Shown one piece after another: positions 25,148 through 35,336 of a stretch of 50,031 nt of DNA. The stretch is from Haliea sp. (GTDB lineage Bacteria; Pseudomonadota; Gammaproteobacteria; Pseudomonadales; Halieaceae), in contig JANQUV010000005.1 of the NCBI GenBank assembly GCA_030730585.1, positions 1 through 50,031 on the forward strand. Direction: 5' to 3'. Under the pieces are notes generated by a model. The model did no database searches. It had not been told where the DNA came from and saw only the letters and a program-made list of their open reading frames with translations. Each line of letters begins with the position of its first letter. Position 1 is the first letter of the stretch. Made by a program: the position numbers and the translations under genes.

Positions 25148-26497
25148 ATGGCGCAACCTTCATCATCACAGGCAAGACTGGAACGCCTGTCCCTCGCGCT
25201 GGGGAGCGGCACGTTTGCCGATGTCAAACGTATGCTCAACGGTCTGCCGGCTGCCGATGTCGCGCACCTGCTCGAATCGTCGCCTCCCAAGTTCCGTCAT
25301 ATCCTCTGGCAGATGGTGGAGCTGGAGAACGAGGGTGACGTCATCAACGAGCTTGGTGACGAGCTCCGGGTTCATTTCCTCAGTGACATGGATGCCGCTG
25401 AAGTCGCCCAAATCACCGAGCACCTGCAGGACGACGATCTCGCTGACATTTTGCAGCAGCTGCCAGACCGCATAACCCGCGAAGTTCTGGACTCGATGGA
25501 TCACCGGGACCGTGCTCGACTGGAACAGGTCATGACCTATCCGGACGACACCGCCGGCGGCCTGATGAGCACCGACACCATAACCATCCGTCCGCCGTTA
25601 ACGCTCGATGTGGTGCTGCGCTACCTGCGTCGGCACAATGAAATACCGGCAATGACCGACAACCTGTTTGTGGTCAATCGCAACGACCAGTTTATCGGCC
25701 TGCTATCACTGCACACGCTGCTGGTGTCTGACCCGTCATCTACCGTGCGCGAGATGATGCGAACCGACATCGCCCCTATTCCCGCTTCCTTGCCAGACGA
25801 CGAAGTAGCACGGCTGTTCGAACGCAATGACTGGGTGTCGGCACCGGTCGTCGACGACACCGGCCGCCTGCTGGGCCGCATCACCATTGACGACGTGGTT
25901 GACGTCATTCGGGAAGACGCCGACCATTCGCTAACCTCCATGGCCGGCCTGTCAGAAGATACCGACACCTTCGCCCCTGTCGTGAGCACCGCCAGCCGAC
26001 GCGCTATCTGGCTGGGAATTAACCTGATGACCGCTTTTATCGCGGCGTCGGTAATCAACCTGTTCCAGGACACTATTGAGAAAGTGGTGGCGCTCGCGGT
26101 ACTGATGCCCATTGTCGCCTCAATGGGCGGCATCGCAGGCACACAGACCCTGACCGTGATCGTGCGCGGTATCGCCTTGGGCCAGGTTAGTAAGAACAAC
26201 GAATCCTGGCTCATTCACCGGGAAGTTGGTGCCGGTATCCTGAACGGATTGCTGTGGGCAGCCGTTGTGGCGGTCGCCGCGTCCGCCTGGTTTAAAGACT
26301 GGACCCTGGGGCTGATTATTGCCTTGGCCATTATCATCAATCTGGTGACCGCCGCCTTTACCGGTGCGGCACTTCCACTGCTGTTAAAACGGCTGAAAGT
26401 TGACCCTGCACTAGCCGGTGGGGTGGTTCTGACCACCGTCACCGACGTCGTGGGGTTTTTCTCTTTCCTTGGCTTGGCGACCTGGTTTTATGCCTGA
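25148..26497 (+). CDS. mgtE: Magnesium transporter MgtE
   Basis: MgtE is a homodimeric magnesium channel of the inner membrane, gated by magnesium bound to its cytoplasmic domains. The 449-residue protein has the N-terminal helical superfamily domain (about 15-130, with D-A-A-E-V-A-Q and D-D-L-A-D-I-L), a pair of CBS domains (about 135-260, including the T-A-G-G-L-M-S lead-in) and a membrane domain with five helices (about 285-449). The signature P-I-V-A-S-M-G-G-I-A-G-T-Q-T near 318-331 and the V-D-P-A-L-A-G-G-V-V-L-T-T-V-T-D segment near 418-433 line the pore and its metal site. Its stop codon overlaps the start of the next gene by eight bases. Confidence 0.96.
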   Translation: MAQPSSSQARLERLSLALGSGTFADVKRMLNGLPAADVAHLLESSPPKFRHILWQMVELENEGDVINELGDELRVHFLSDMDAAEVAQITEHLQDDDLADILQQLPDRITREVLDSMDHRDRARLEQVMTYPDDTAGGLMSTDTITIRPPLTLDVVLRYLRRHNEIPAMTDNLFVVNRNDQFIGLLSLHTLLVSDPSSTVREMMRTDIAPIPASLPDDEVARLFERNDWVSAPVVDDTGRLLGRITIDDVVDVIREDADHSLTSMAGLSEDTDTFAPVVSTASRRAIWLGINLMTAFIAASVINLFQDTIEKVVALAVLMPIVASMGGIAGTQTLTVIVRGIALGQVSKNNESWLIHREVGAGILNGLLWAAVVAVAASAWFKDWTLGLIIALAIIINLVTAAFTGAALPLLLKRLKVDPALAGGVVLTTVTDVVGFFSFLGLATWFYA

Positions 26498-27059
26498 TTA
26501 CGACCCCTCTGCAGAACCCGATGAGTTTCAGCCGCCCAGCAAAAGCGAGCTAAAACGGCGCATGACAGCTCTGCAAGACCTCGGTGCCCAGCTGACAGCC
26601 CTGAGCGACAAACAGCTGCAAAAAGTCCCCATCACCGACACTCGACTGCTGGAAGCGATTCATGAGGCCCAGCGCATTGGCTCCAATAGCGCACGACGCC
26701 GCCACATGCAGTTCATTGGTAAATTAATGCGCGACATTAACGCGGAGCCGATCGCCGCCGCTCTTGCCGCCATGGATCAGGAACAGCATCGCAAGGCGGG
26801 GCGCTTTCAGGGCCTCGAAAAGTTAAGGGACGAGCTGCTTGCTCAAGGGCAGGATGGCATTGGTGAGGTAGTCGAGCGTTGGCCGGACACCGATCGCCAG
26901 CACCTGCGCAACCTGGTACTGCAAGCGCAGAGAGAACAACAACGTGGGCAGGCACCCGCCACCGCGCGCAAACTGTTCCGTTACTTGCGCGAACTGGATT
27001 CAGCCTCAGTGGAGGAAACGCCTTCCGACGATGCGGACGGCACTGACGACGCGTCCTGA
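26490..27059 (+). CDS. darP: Ribosome-associated protein DarP (YjgA)
   Basis: YjgA/DarP is a helical protein found with late 50S precursors and thought to aid large-subunit maturation. The 189-residue protein is typical: P-S-K-S-E-L-K-R-R-M near 16-25, A-H/Q-R-I-x-S-x-x-A-R-R-R-H-M-Q-F-I-G-K-L-M-R near 62-83, and L-R-N-L-V-L-Q-A-Q-R-E near 137-147, with an acidic tail ending D-D-A-D-G-T-D-D-A-S. ATG 26490 overlaps the mgtE stop, so translation is likely coupled. The last 79 bases overlap the end of yhdP on the other strand. Confidence 0.9.
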   Translation: MPDYDPSAEPDEFQPPSKSELKRRMTALQDLGAQLTALSDKQLQKVPITDTRLLEAIHEAQRIGSNSARRRHMQFIGKLMRDINAEPIAAALAAMDQEQHRKAGRFQGLEKLRDELLAQGQDGIGEVVERWPDTDRQHLRNLVLQAQREQQRGQAPATARKLFRYLRELDSASVEETPSDDADGTDDAS

Positions 27060-30000
27060 GAAACTGCCTCAGCCGGCCGTGTCAACGGAGCAGGCTGGGG
27101 CTCTGGGGCAACCACGTTACTGGTATCAAATATCCTGTCCAGCCGCACCACTGGCTCCTGCCAGGTTCCCGAAATCGCATAAACCGCACTGGACAGCTGG
27201 GAAACCTGCTTTTCAAACAGTTTGCTAACAACAAATACCCCCGCAGCAACGGGCAGGCCTCCAGCCAACGCGGCAACCCAGGGCAGGTTATTGGCCACCG
27301 GCAGAGTGGCCACCAATTCGCCATCGAGCTGTCGAGACGCGAAGTCAGAGCGGCCGCTAAAGCGAAAACTGGATCCCGCCCCCGCCACTGCCAGCTGCGG
27401 TACGCGAATATCACCCTGCTCCAGGCGCAGCTCACCGGTCATGTTGTCGAAGGGAATACCCGACTCAAACCACTGCGTCAGGCTCAGCCGCTGCACAATA
27501 TCGGCGAGGTTAAGAATGCTAACCACGCGCAAGGCACCTGAAGTGCCTGCAGATGCGCTCAGAAAACGCCCCTTTTGCACGCCGACCGAGAGCACACCGC
27601 GGCCAGCGGCCAAAGAAAACTGCTGCGGCGCACCCGGCCATTGCAGGTCCACGCCAAACCGCCCCTGCTCTGTCTCAAGAATCGCCTCATAACCGAGCGC
27701 TGCGAGCGTATCACCGAGGTCTTCCGCCAGCAGATCCAACTGCACACGCGTGCCCGCATCTGACCAATTAAGCGTGCCTGCCGGCTCAGCAGCAACGTCC
27801 ATGCCCGCCAGTGAGCCCCGCACCGCATTCACCTGCAACTGCCGCTCACCCGGACGCACGGCAAATGCCAGATCGCCTAACGGGCGCCCTCCACGCAGCA
27901 GTTGTGCAATCGATACATCGACATCGGGCCAGCCGCTAACAGCGTCCAAATCAGGATCCTCGCCTCCGCCACCGCCGAGGCCAGACACATCCAACCAGTC
28001 TACAGCAAGGCCTAGTGTCGACAGGTCGGCAGGCGCAGTGCCCACGGCACGCAGCCATGAAGTCTCTGCCTCCGCGCGCCAGCCAGTGGCGGACTGATTA
28101 AGGTCGATCACCGTGTCTTGCCAATCCTGACCGGCAAACATCAGGCTATCCACCAGCAAATCATGCACCGAGATCTGCAGGCTATTCGGTGCAGCCGAGA
28201 CCGCACTGGCGGCCAACATCGGCTGCAGCGTTTCCTGCCACGCATCAAGGTCAAGCGAAGCTGCATGACCCGAAACACGGAACCGACCTGGCACTAACGG
28301 CAAGTGGCTGTCCTGCAAGCCCAACGAGGCCGCGCTAACGCGGCCCGCGTTCAGCCCCAGCCGTGCCTGCCAGAGGGAGCCGGCGCGCGCATCTATCGTC
28401 AGCGGACCGCGACCGAGCGTGGTTTGCAGGACAAACCCCAGGCTACTGGATGCCGGCTTACCCCAGATGTCAGGTAATGCCAGGGTCACACCGCGTAATG
28501 TTGAACGAAGCTCTAGCTCGGGCGCAGCGCCGGGAGCCAAGGTGAGCTTCGCTACCACCGCCGTCTCGCCACTCACCTGCGCAGGCACCACTGTTTCCCC
28601 CAACCAACCACGCAGCGCTTTGATGGCTACGTCGCCCGCCATCACCAGTTCCACCGGAGCCTGTGCATCGGCAGCGAGACTTGTCGGACGCGGCAGTATA
28701 TTCACCTGCAAGTCACGGCCCCATAAACGCGCGGTGGCATCCTCCAGCGCGAAGCCTGTGACGCTGTCGAAGCGTAACTGACCACTCAATCCCTCAACAT
28801 CCAAACCGCCAGGACGAATGGCCAGCGCGCCATCACTGAGCGTAATGTCCACCCCAACCTGAGCTGGCGTTGAGGATGCGCCAAGCGGTAACTCCAAGGC
28901 CAGATCAACCGCCAGCTGCCCTTGGGCGGCCCACTGTTGCAGAGTATCTTGCAGTCCGTCGTTGAGAGGAGATTCATTGAGCAAGCGCATTCCGTCGGCT
29001 GCGCTGCCCGTGGCTTTAGCGGCTACTGCCAGCCGCATGGCGCCCGGCTCGGCAAGCCAGGCTTCCGCGGACAAGCCGCTGACATCTGTCGCATAAAGTT
29101 GGGCACTATCCGCCCACACGCTCACCCGGCGATCGTCAATCAGCACGGTGGCGGCAGGCACAGAGAGAACCGGCCACCGTGGGTGATAAGCGATCTGCGC
29201 ATCCCGCGCCACAAAGAAAAGCTGCACGGTACGTGCCGCGGCTGCCTCGCGCCGCAAGCTTCCCCGCCACAGGAAACCGCCCGCCTCGAGCGTTGCCTGC
29301 TGCACACCAACATCCAGCCACGCCAATAAATTTTCATTAAGAAGGTACGGCAAATAGCGGCTGCGATAAGCGGCATCAACGTCACGCAGCCCCACCCGCA
29401 AGTCCATTTCGATACCATGCGGGGTGGACTTAAAGGGAATCCAGAGCCCGAGCGTCGCATGCGCCGAGCCTTCATCACCGACCGCCGTCAGCAAGCCGCT
29501 GTCGAGCTGCAGCCCTTCAGGAGTCCACCCCAGGTTCAAGCTGCCGAACAGCGCCTGATATGCCAATGCCTCGCGATAAACGGTTGGGAAACTCAGAGTG
29601 ACTGCGTCACTGTCCAGCGTCACCTGCCCACGGCCCGGACCAAGATGCAAGTAACCACTGGCGCCGGAAACGCCCGGTGCGCCTCTCCATGAGGCCAGAG
29701 CAACATCCGCAAAGCCCAGGGCTAAATCCCAGTCCTGTGCCCCCGCGATAAAATCCTCGATGGCAAACTGCCATTCACGCAGCTCGCCCTGAGGCCTGAG
29801 ATCCTCAAGGGCGGTAGACAGACCGGCAGGCAGCGCGTTGGAGGCCTGCAGCAGACTGGCCGTTGCGGCCACTGGCAGCGATTGCCCGCGCAGCCGCAGG
29901 GAATCACCCCACACATCAACCTGCAGCCGCGGCAATGTGACGCGACTATCCCTATGCTCAAGCACGAGATCAGAAACGAACACACTCAGCCGCTGGCCTT

Positions 30001-30913
30001 GCTGCTCCAAGCTCGACTCCAGGCTCACCGAATCCAGCGGCAGTGCCCACTCGCCAGACTCCCCTCGCAGCAACATGTTCTCGCCGGTAACGCGCAGCTG
30101 CACACCCGCAAGGCCATCGTTCCAGTCCACCCAGCCTTCTACCCGCGCCTTCCCGCTAACGTGCAGGGGCAGGCGTCGGCCCCAGAGAGAGCGCCAGCGG
30201 TCAAGGCTGGCCAGGTTGGCAAGCTCAGCGTCGATGTACACCACGCCGTTATAGTCAGCCATGGTTAATGGGTCACCCACACCCTCCGCAAGAAAATGTA
30301 TCCGACTGCCATCCACGGTGTCCAAGGTAGCGCGCAGCTGTCGGTGACTGCCGTCGCGCTGCAATGACACATCGAGCTGTAATACCTCTTGCTCTGCAGA
30401 GGGCGACTGCAAGTGCAGTGTGTTGTCCTCGAGCGTGACGCGCTCGCTATCGAGTAGTAACGCGCGCAAACGTGCCGCTGCATCACCTCCACCCCCCCCC
30501 AGGCCCAGCAGACGAAACTCACCCCTAGACGTCACCTCACCAGAGAGCAACAATTCACTCAGGCGGAGATGTTTAATGCGCAGGGACTGTTGCAGGGCAC
30601 TGCCCCACGCGTCAATCGCCACGCGCCCACGCCCAAGCGTTACCGCCTCGCCGTCAGCAAAAGTCAGATGCAAATCGCGAAACACCAACTCCGGGCCAAA
30701 TCCATGCCATTCAGCGGTCAACTCCCCGCGCTCGATGACAAACGGTACACGGTCGTTCAGCGTCTGCAACAACCACTGCTGATTAGCACCGACCATGCCC
30801 ATCAACAGGCGCCCAACGCTCACGTAAACCGCCAACAAGACAACGGCACCCACTATTAATGCCCACAATAACTGGCTCAGACGGTGGTACACCGAAGCTG
30901 GCGCCTTACTCAT
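26981..30913 (-). CDS. yhdP: AsmA-like envelope lipid-transport protein YhdP
   Basis: YhdP is a large AsmA-family protein anchored in the inner membrane that spans the periplasm and, with TamB and YdbH in E. coli, moves phospholipids to the outer membrane. The protein has 1310 residues. One transmembrane helix is near the N-terminus (about 13-34), followed by a very long repetitive beta-rich region (DUF3971-like) and the C-terminal AsmA-like domain near 1060-1250, with L-R-V-V-S-I-L-N-L-A-D-I-V-Q-R-L-S-L. A Pro/Ser/Glu tail of about 45 residues ends it; it overlaps darP. I chose ATG 30913, which overlaps the rng stop by eight bases. In Pseudomonas tldD and a nitrilase gene lie between yjgA and yhdP; here they are absent. 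Confidence 0.93.
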   Translation of the reverse strand: MSKAPASVYHRLSQLLWALIVGAVVLLAVYVSVGRLLMGMVGANQQWLLQTLNDRVPFVIERGELTAEWHGFGPELVFRDLHLTFADGEAVTLGRGRVAIDAWGSALQQSLRIKHLRLSELLLSGEVTSRGEFRLLGLGGGGGDAAARLRALLLDSERVTLEDNTLHLQSPSAEQEVLQLDVSLQRDGSHRQLRATLDTVDGSRIHFLAEGVGDPLTMADYNGVVYIDAELANLASLDRWRSLWGRRLPLHVSGKARVEGWVDWNDGLAGVQLRVTGENMLLRGESGEWALPLDSVSLESSLEQQGQRLSVFVSDLVLEHRDSRVTLPRLQVDVWGDSLRLRGQSLPVAATASLLQASNALPAGLSTALEDLRPQGELREWQFAIEDFIAGAQDWDLALGFADVALASWRGAPGVSGASGYLHLGPGRGQVTLDSDAVTLSFPTVYREALAYQALFGSLNLGWTPEGLQLDSGLLTAVGDEGSAHATLGLWIPFKSTPHGIEMDLRVGLRDVDAAYRSRYLPYLLNENLLAWLDVGVQQATLEAGGFLWRGSLRREAAAARTVQLFFVARDAQIAYHPRWPVLSVPAATVLIDDRRVSVWADSAQLYATDVSGLSAEAWLAEPGAMRLAVAAKATGSAADGMRLLNESPLNDGLQDTLQQWAAQGQLAVDLALELPLGASSTPAQVGVDITLSDGALAIRPGGLDVEGLSGQLRFDSVTGFALEDATARLWGRDLQVNILPRPTSLAADAQAPVELVMAGDVAIKALRGWLGETVVPAQVSGETAVVAKLTLAPGAAPELELRSTLRGVTLALPDIWGKPASSSLGFVLQTTLGRGPLTIDARAGSLWQARLGLNAGRVSAASLGLQDSHLPLVPGRFRVSGHAASLDLDAWQETLQPMLAASAVSAAPNSLQISVHDLLVDSLMFAGQDWQDTVIDLNQSATGWRAEAETSWLRAVGTAPADLSTLGLAVDWLDVSGLGGGGGEDPDLDAVSGWPDVDVSIAQLLRGGRPLGDLAFAVRPGERQLQVNAVRGSLAGMDVAAEPAGTLNWSDAGTRVQLDLLAEDLGDTLAALGYEAILETEQGRFGVDLQWPGAPQQFSLAAGRGVLSVGVQKGRFLSASAGTSGALRVVSILNLADIVQRLSLTQWFESGIPFDNMTGELRLEQGDIRVPQLAVAGAGSSFRFSGRSDFASRQLDGELVATLPVANNLPWVAALAGGLPVAAGVFVVSKLFEKQVSQLSSAVYAISGTWQEPVVRLDRIFDTSNVVAPEPQPAPLTRPAEAVSQDASSVPSASSEGVSSTEAESSSRK

Positions 30914-32108
30914 CGCGCTGACCAGGAGCATCATCAGCAAAGCTCACCGGCTTCAACACGGATGCCAATGGGAGGCCACGCTGCTTGCGGGTCAGCAAGA
31001 CGACACCAAGCCGATCCACACGATGCACGCGGCTCATTGCGGGATCATCCAACACGGACTGCTGTAAAGCAGCCACGAGCTCACGCCACTGGCTGGCATC
31101 ACTCAAGGAAATGAAGTCAACGGCTATCATGCCCCCGACGCCACGCAAACGCAGCTGACGAGGCAGCGCTTGCACCGCCTCCAGATTAGCCGTGAGTTGA
31201 GCACGCTCCGAGTGCGTGTCGCTGCCACTATTGACGTCTACCGTGGTCATTGCGGCCGTGTGCTCTATCACCAAACTGCCCCCAGAGGGCAGCGACACCT
31301 GGGGACGCAGCAGGGCGCTGATTGCCGCGTCTACACCACGGGCAGCGAACAACGGACGGATGCCGACATAGTGTTCGAGGCTTGGCAGCACTGCAGGACG
31401 ATGCTCCGTACACCAGGCATGCAGCGCAGCAAAGTCGGCGCTGGTATCGACACTAATGCGTTCGGGCAACGCACGGCCCAAGTCCCTGATAACACGCTGT
31501 GCAAACGGCAATTCCGCTAGCAACAGGCGCGGTTCGCCGGAGTACCGCGGGAAACCATGCAGCGCATTCCATGCCTCGGCAAGACGGTGTGCCTCATCAC
31601 GCAACAACGCGTCTGGCGCCTCAGCAGCGGCGGTACGCGCCACAAAAGTTGCGCCAGCCAGCCGCAAATCCTGCGTTATCGCTGCCGCCAGCGACCCCAG
31701 ACGGCGCCGGATTGCGGCGTCCGTAATGCGCCGCGATACGCCACTGCGAGGCTTGCCAGCCACTAATACCCAGTGCGGCCCAGGCAGGTTCACCGCTGCG
31801 CTGAGCTGGGCTTTTTTTGCTCCCGTAGCATCGCGGCTGACCTGTACCAGCAGGCTTTCGCCCAGTTTGAGTGTTGCGCCCGGAGGCTTCGCCTCGGCCA
31901 GAGTCAACAGGCCCTGTAAACCGGGCGCCAAATCGACAAACCCGGCATTCAAGCCCGGCAAGAGCCGCGCCACACGCCCCCGGTAGATATTACCTACCAA
32001 GTACTGCGTACCGGGCTGTTCAATTTCCAGCGCTTGCAGCACACCTCCTGTGAGCCGAGCCATACGCTGCAGCGCGGGCTGCTGGCTAATCAGAAGCTCG
32101 TCATGCAT
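30906..32108 (-). CDS. rng: Ribonuclease E/G-family endonuclease, short RNase G
   Basis: RNase G cleaves single-stranded RNA, trimming the 5' end of 16S rRNA and some mRNAs. This form has 400 residues, against about 485-490 in E. coli and Pseudomonas. It has the S1-like domain (about 36-105, with V-G-N-I-Y-R-G-R-V and the G-F-V-D-L turn), the 5' sensor region and the DNase-I-like domain with both magnesium ligands, D291 in T-V-D-V-N-S-G and D331 in A-V-D-F-I. The loop after VDVN is a few residues short. The protein stops soon after L-L-T-R-K at 371-375, so the zinc-link C-P-x-C and small domain are missing. ATG 32108 overlaps the maf stop. Catalysis seems possible, tetramer formation less so. 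Confidence 0.88.
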   Translation of the reverse strand: MHDELLISQQPALQRMARLTGGVLQALEIEQPGTQYLVGNIYRGRVARLLPGLNAGFVDLAPGLQGLLTLAEAKPPGATLKLGESLLVQVSRDATGAKKAQLSAAVNLPGPHWVLVAGKPRSGVSRRITDAAIRRRLGSLAAAITQDLRLAGATFVARTAAAEAPDALLRDEAHRLAEAWNALHGFPRYSGEPRLLLAELPFAQRVIRDLGRALPERISVDTSADFAALHAWCTEHRPAVLPSLEHYVGIRPLFAARGVDAAISALLRPQVSLPSGGSLVIEHTAAMTTVDVNSGSDTHSERAQLTANLEAVQALPRQLRLRGVGGMIAVDFISLSDASQWRELVAALQQSVLDDPAMSRVHRVDRLGVVLLTRKQRGLPLASVLKPVSFADDAPGQRDE

Positions 32109-32691
32109 CGAGCAATCCCAGCCGGGTAGCGACCCCTCGCGCGGCCAACAGCTGCCAGGTTTCCGCCAGAGGCAGCCCCACCACATTGCTATAGCTGCCC
32201 TCGATACGGCTTACCAATGCGCCACCAAGGCCTTGAATGCCATAGCTCCCGGCCTTATCCCAAGGCTCATCAGTGGCCAGGTAGCGCTCACAAACCTCGC
32301 GGCTGAGAGTAACAAAGGTGACCCGGGTTTCTACCGCTACTTCCACGCATTCGTCTCCCTGCATAAGACACACAGCAGTGAACACGGAATGCGTGCGCCC
32401 GCTGAGGCGAGCCAGCATGCCAAGCCCGGAAAAATGGTCTGTCGGTTTTCCCAGGATATCCCCCTCAAGGACGACGGTGGTATCTGCCGCGAGCACCGGC
32501 AGGCCGTCCTCGCGACGGCACTGAACAGCCGCCGCTTTTTCACGCGCCATGCGCTGCACGTACGCACTGGCACCTTCAGCAGGGCGCACAGACTCATCAA
32601 TATCGGCAGGGTCGACGGTAAAATGCACACCCAACTGCGCCAGAAGCTCCTGACGGCGGGGGGAAGCAGAGGCAAGAATCAGCAGCTGCAT
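32101..32691 (-). CDS. maf: Maf/YhdE nucleoside triphosphate pyrophosphatase
   Basis: Maf proteins hydrolyse dTTP, UTP and modified nucleotides to monophosphates, and are linked to septum control. The 196-residue protein starts with L-I-L-A-S-A-S-P-R-R-Q-E-L-L near 4-17, and has the catalytic A-A-D-T-T-V-V near 68-74, K-P-x-D near 82-85 and D-K-A-G-S-Y-G-I-Q-G near 145-154. This pattern is the YhdE (dTTP/UTP) type rather than YceF. It lies between mreD and rng, the conserved gammaproteobacterial order. Confidence 0.94.
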   Translation of the reverse strand: MQLLILASASPRRQELLAQLGVHFTVDPADIDESVRPAEGASAYVQRMAREKAAAVQCRREDGLPVLAADTTVVLEGDILGKPTDHFSGLGMLARLSGRTHSVFTAVCLMQGDECVEVAVETRVTFVTLSREVCERYLATDEPWDKAGSYGIQGLGGALVSRIEGSYSNVVGLPLAETWQLLAARGVATRLGLLDA

Positions 32692-32692
32692 G

Positions 32693-33181
32693 TTAGCTGA
32701 TCCTGTAGTAGCGACGGACGCTGCGCAACACTTGCAACATCATCGGCCAGAGCAGCGCGCTGGACACGGCAGGCAGCAAAAATAGCAGGCTGCGCGCCCC
32801 GGAACCCTCGAGGTTCTGCACCCACTGCCCCACCAACTGATGTAAGCCAATCACCACAAACACCACAGCACACTGTTGCCAGAGGCTAAACACTCTCAAA
32901 CGCTGGTATAACAGCAACGCGCACAGCGCGAGCACCGTGAGGGAGAAAGCATTCTGACCCAGCACAGCCCCTTCCAGCGCATCTATTAACAACCCAAGCA
33001 GCAAGGCGGTGAAAATGCCAATACGGTGCGGCAGCGCAATACACCAATACAAGAGGGTCAGCGCCACCCATTCCGGGCGCGCCCACTGCAACCATTCAGG
33101 TATTTGCACAACCGCCAGCAAAGCCGCCAGCAAGAAGCTTCCGGCCATCACGCTGAATACCAGAGCATTGTTGGCGTTCAC
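32693..33181 (-). CDS. mreD: Rod-shape-determining inner-membrane protein MreD
   Basis: MreD is part of the elongasome that guides side-wall peptidoglycan synthesis. The 162-residue protein has about five or six membrane helices and the conserved R-P-E-W-V-A-L-T-L-L-Y-W near 35-46 and the G-L-L-I-D-A-L-E-G-A-V-L-G-Q-N near 63-77. It starts with GTG 33181, overlapping the mreC stop in a GTGA, so its translation is coupled to mreC. Confidence 0.94.
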   Translation of the reverse strand: MNANNALVFSVMAGSFLLAALLAVVQIPEWLQWARPEWVALTLLYWCIALPHRIGIFTALLLGLLIDALEGAVLGQNAFSLTVLALCALLLYQRLRVFSLWQQCAVVFVVIGLHQLVGQWVQNLEGSGARSLLFLLPAVSSALLWPMMLQVLRSVRRYYRIS

Positions 33182-34032
33182 GGCACCTGCGACGCGGGCG
33201 CCGCATCCTCTGCCGCCTTGACAAACACGAGCAACACATGACGGCTGCGGTTCAATGCGGCACTAGGCCGTGCCAGCACCCGCGCGAAGGGTTGCCCGGG
33301 ATCACGCTGCACGAGCACAACTTCAGCAATGGGGTAGCCGACGGGGAAACGGCCGCCCAACCCAGAGCTGACCAGCAAGTCACCTTCGCGGATATCGGTG
33401 GTTGCCGAGATATGCTGAACTTCAAGAGCGTCGAGTGAACCGGTACCCTCGGCGATCGCGCGCACCCCATTGCGATTCACTTGCACAGGTACTGAGTGCG
33501 TCAAGTCAGTCAGCAACAACACCCGAGAGGTGACTTCGCCCACTTCAACCACTTGCCCCATAAGGCCATCTGCATCAATCAGCGGCTGCCCCACGTAGAC
33601 ACCATCGCTGGCACCTTTATTGAGCACTAACTGGTGCCGCATGGGATCAGGGGAAACACCGATAAGCTCGGCCACCAACACGTCGCTGCGCAACATCGTC
33701 GTAGAATTAAGAAGGCCGCGCAAGCGTGTGTTTTCAGCCTGCAGAGAGGCCATCTGCAACGAACGCCCCTGCAGAAGGAGATTCTCGCGCTGCAGACGGG
33801 CGTTATCCTCCACCAATCGGGCGCGTGTGCGAATGTGGGTATTTTGCCATTGACCAAGGCGAGCGGGGATATCCGCCACCCAAATGATCGGGGCGACCAA
33901 AGTGTCCAGCACGGCTCGCGTCCGGCCCAGGTTGTTATAGCGCAGATCTGCCGCTATCAGACCAACCACCACTAAGGCAGCAACCAACAGGCGCAGCCCA
34001 AGATGAGATTCCTTGAGAAATAGCGGCTTAAT
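33178..34032 (-). CDS. mreC: Rod-shape-determining protein MreC, with apparent ATT start
   Basis: MreC is a bitopic inner-membrane protein that links MreB to the peptidoglycan synthases PBP2 and RodA. Translating the frame back past 33987 gives I-K-P-L-F-L-K-E-S-H-L-G-L-R-L-L before the membrane helix, which is how I remember gammaproteobacterial MreC starting. No ATG, GTG or TTG lies in that stretch; the codon at the conserved first residue is ATT (34032), twenty bases past the mreB stop, with GGGGG at 34037-34043 as a possible Shine-Dalgarno sequence. TTG 33987 is the first standard start but would cut into the membrane helix. With ATT the protein has 284 residues: helix about 17-34, coiled coil about 60-100 and the twin beta-barrel periplasmic domain (about 110-270). 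The start is uncertain; the gene is not. Confidence 0.85.
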   Translation of the reverse strand: MKPLFLKESHLGLRLLVAALVVVGLIAADLRYNNLGRTRAVLDTLVAPIIWVADIPARLGQWQNTHIRTRARLVEDNARLQRENLLLQGRSLQMASLQAENTRLRGLLNSTTMLRSDVLVAELIGVSPDPMRHQLVLNKGASDGVYVGQPLIDADGLMGQVVEVGEVTSRVLLLTDLTHSVPVQVNRNGVRAIAEGTGSLDALEVQHISATTDIREGDLLVSSGLGGRFPVGYPIAEVVLVQRDPGQPFARVLARPSAALNRSRHVLLVFVKAAEDAAPASQVP

Positions 34033-34052
34033 GACAGCCCCCGCCGGGTTGC

Positions 34053-35099
<1,047 letters not shown>

Positions 35100-35237
35100 C
35101 TACCTTGTGAATGGATCGGGGAACCCCACTAACTGGAGCTCAGCGACACCCCTTGCGACTGCCCTTTTCAGGCCGCACCTGCTCTCCGCTGAGAGCCCGC
35201 CCTGAGGGTTATTTTGCGGTGTGTAACTTAGTCGATA

Positions 35238-35266
35238 ACTGTATCAATGGCAGGGATTTTGGGCAA
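35238..35266 (-). promoter_or_regulatory. Candidate promoter for mreBCD
   Basis: On the minus strand TTGCCC (35261-35266) and TACAGT (35238-35243) are 17 bases apart, each matching consensus at four of six positions. It would leave a leader of about 140 bases before mreB that contains a GCTCTC/GAGAGC hairpin. I saw no equally good promoter for gatC in this 246-base gap. Confidence 0.35.
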
Positions 35267-35336
35267 GGCGCAAATGTGATAACTTTACGCCCCCGCCGCA
35301 GAGGCGCCGGGTTCGTTAATCGCGGTGGAATTAGTG

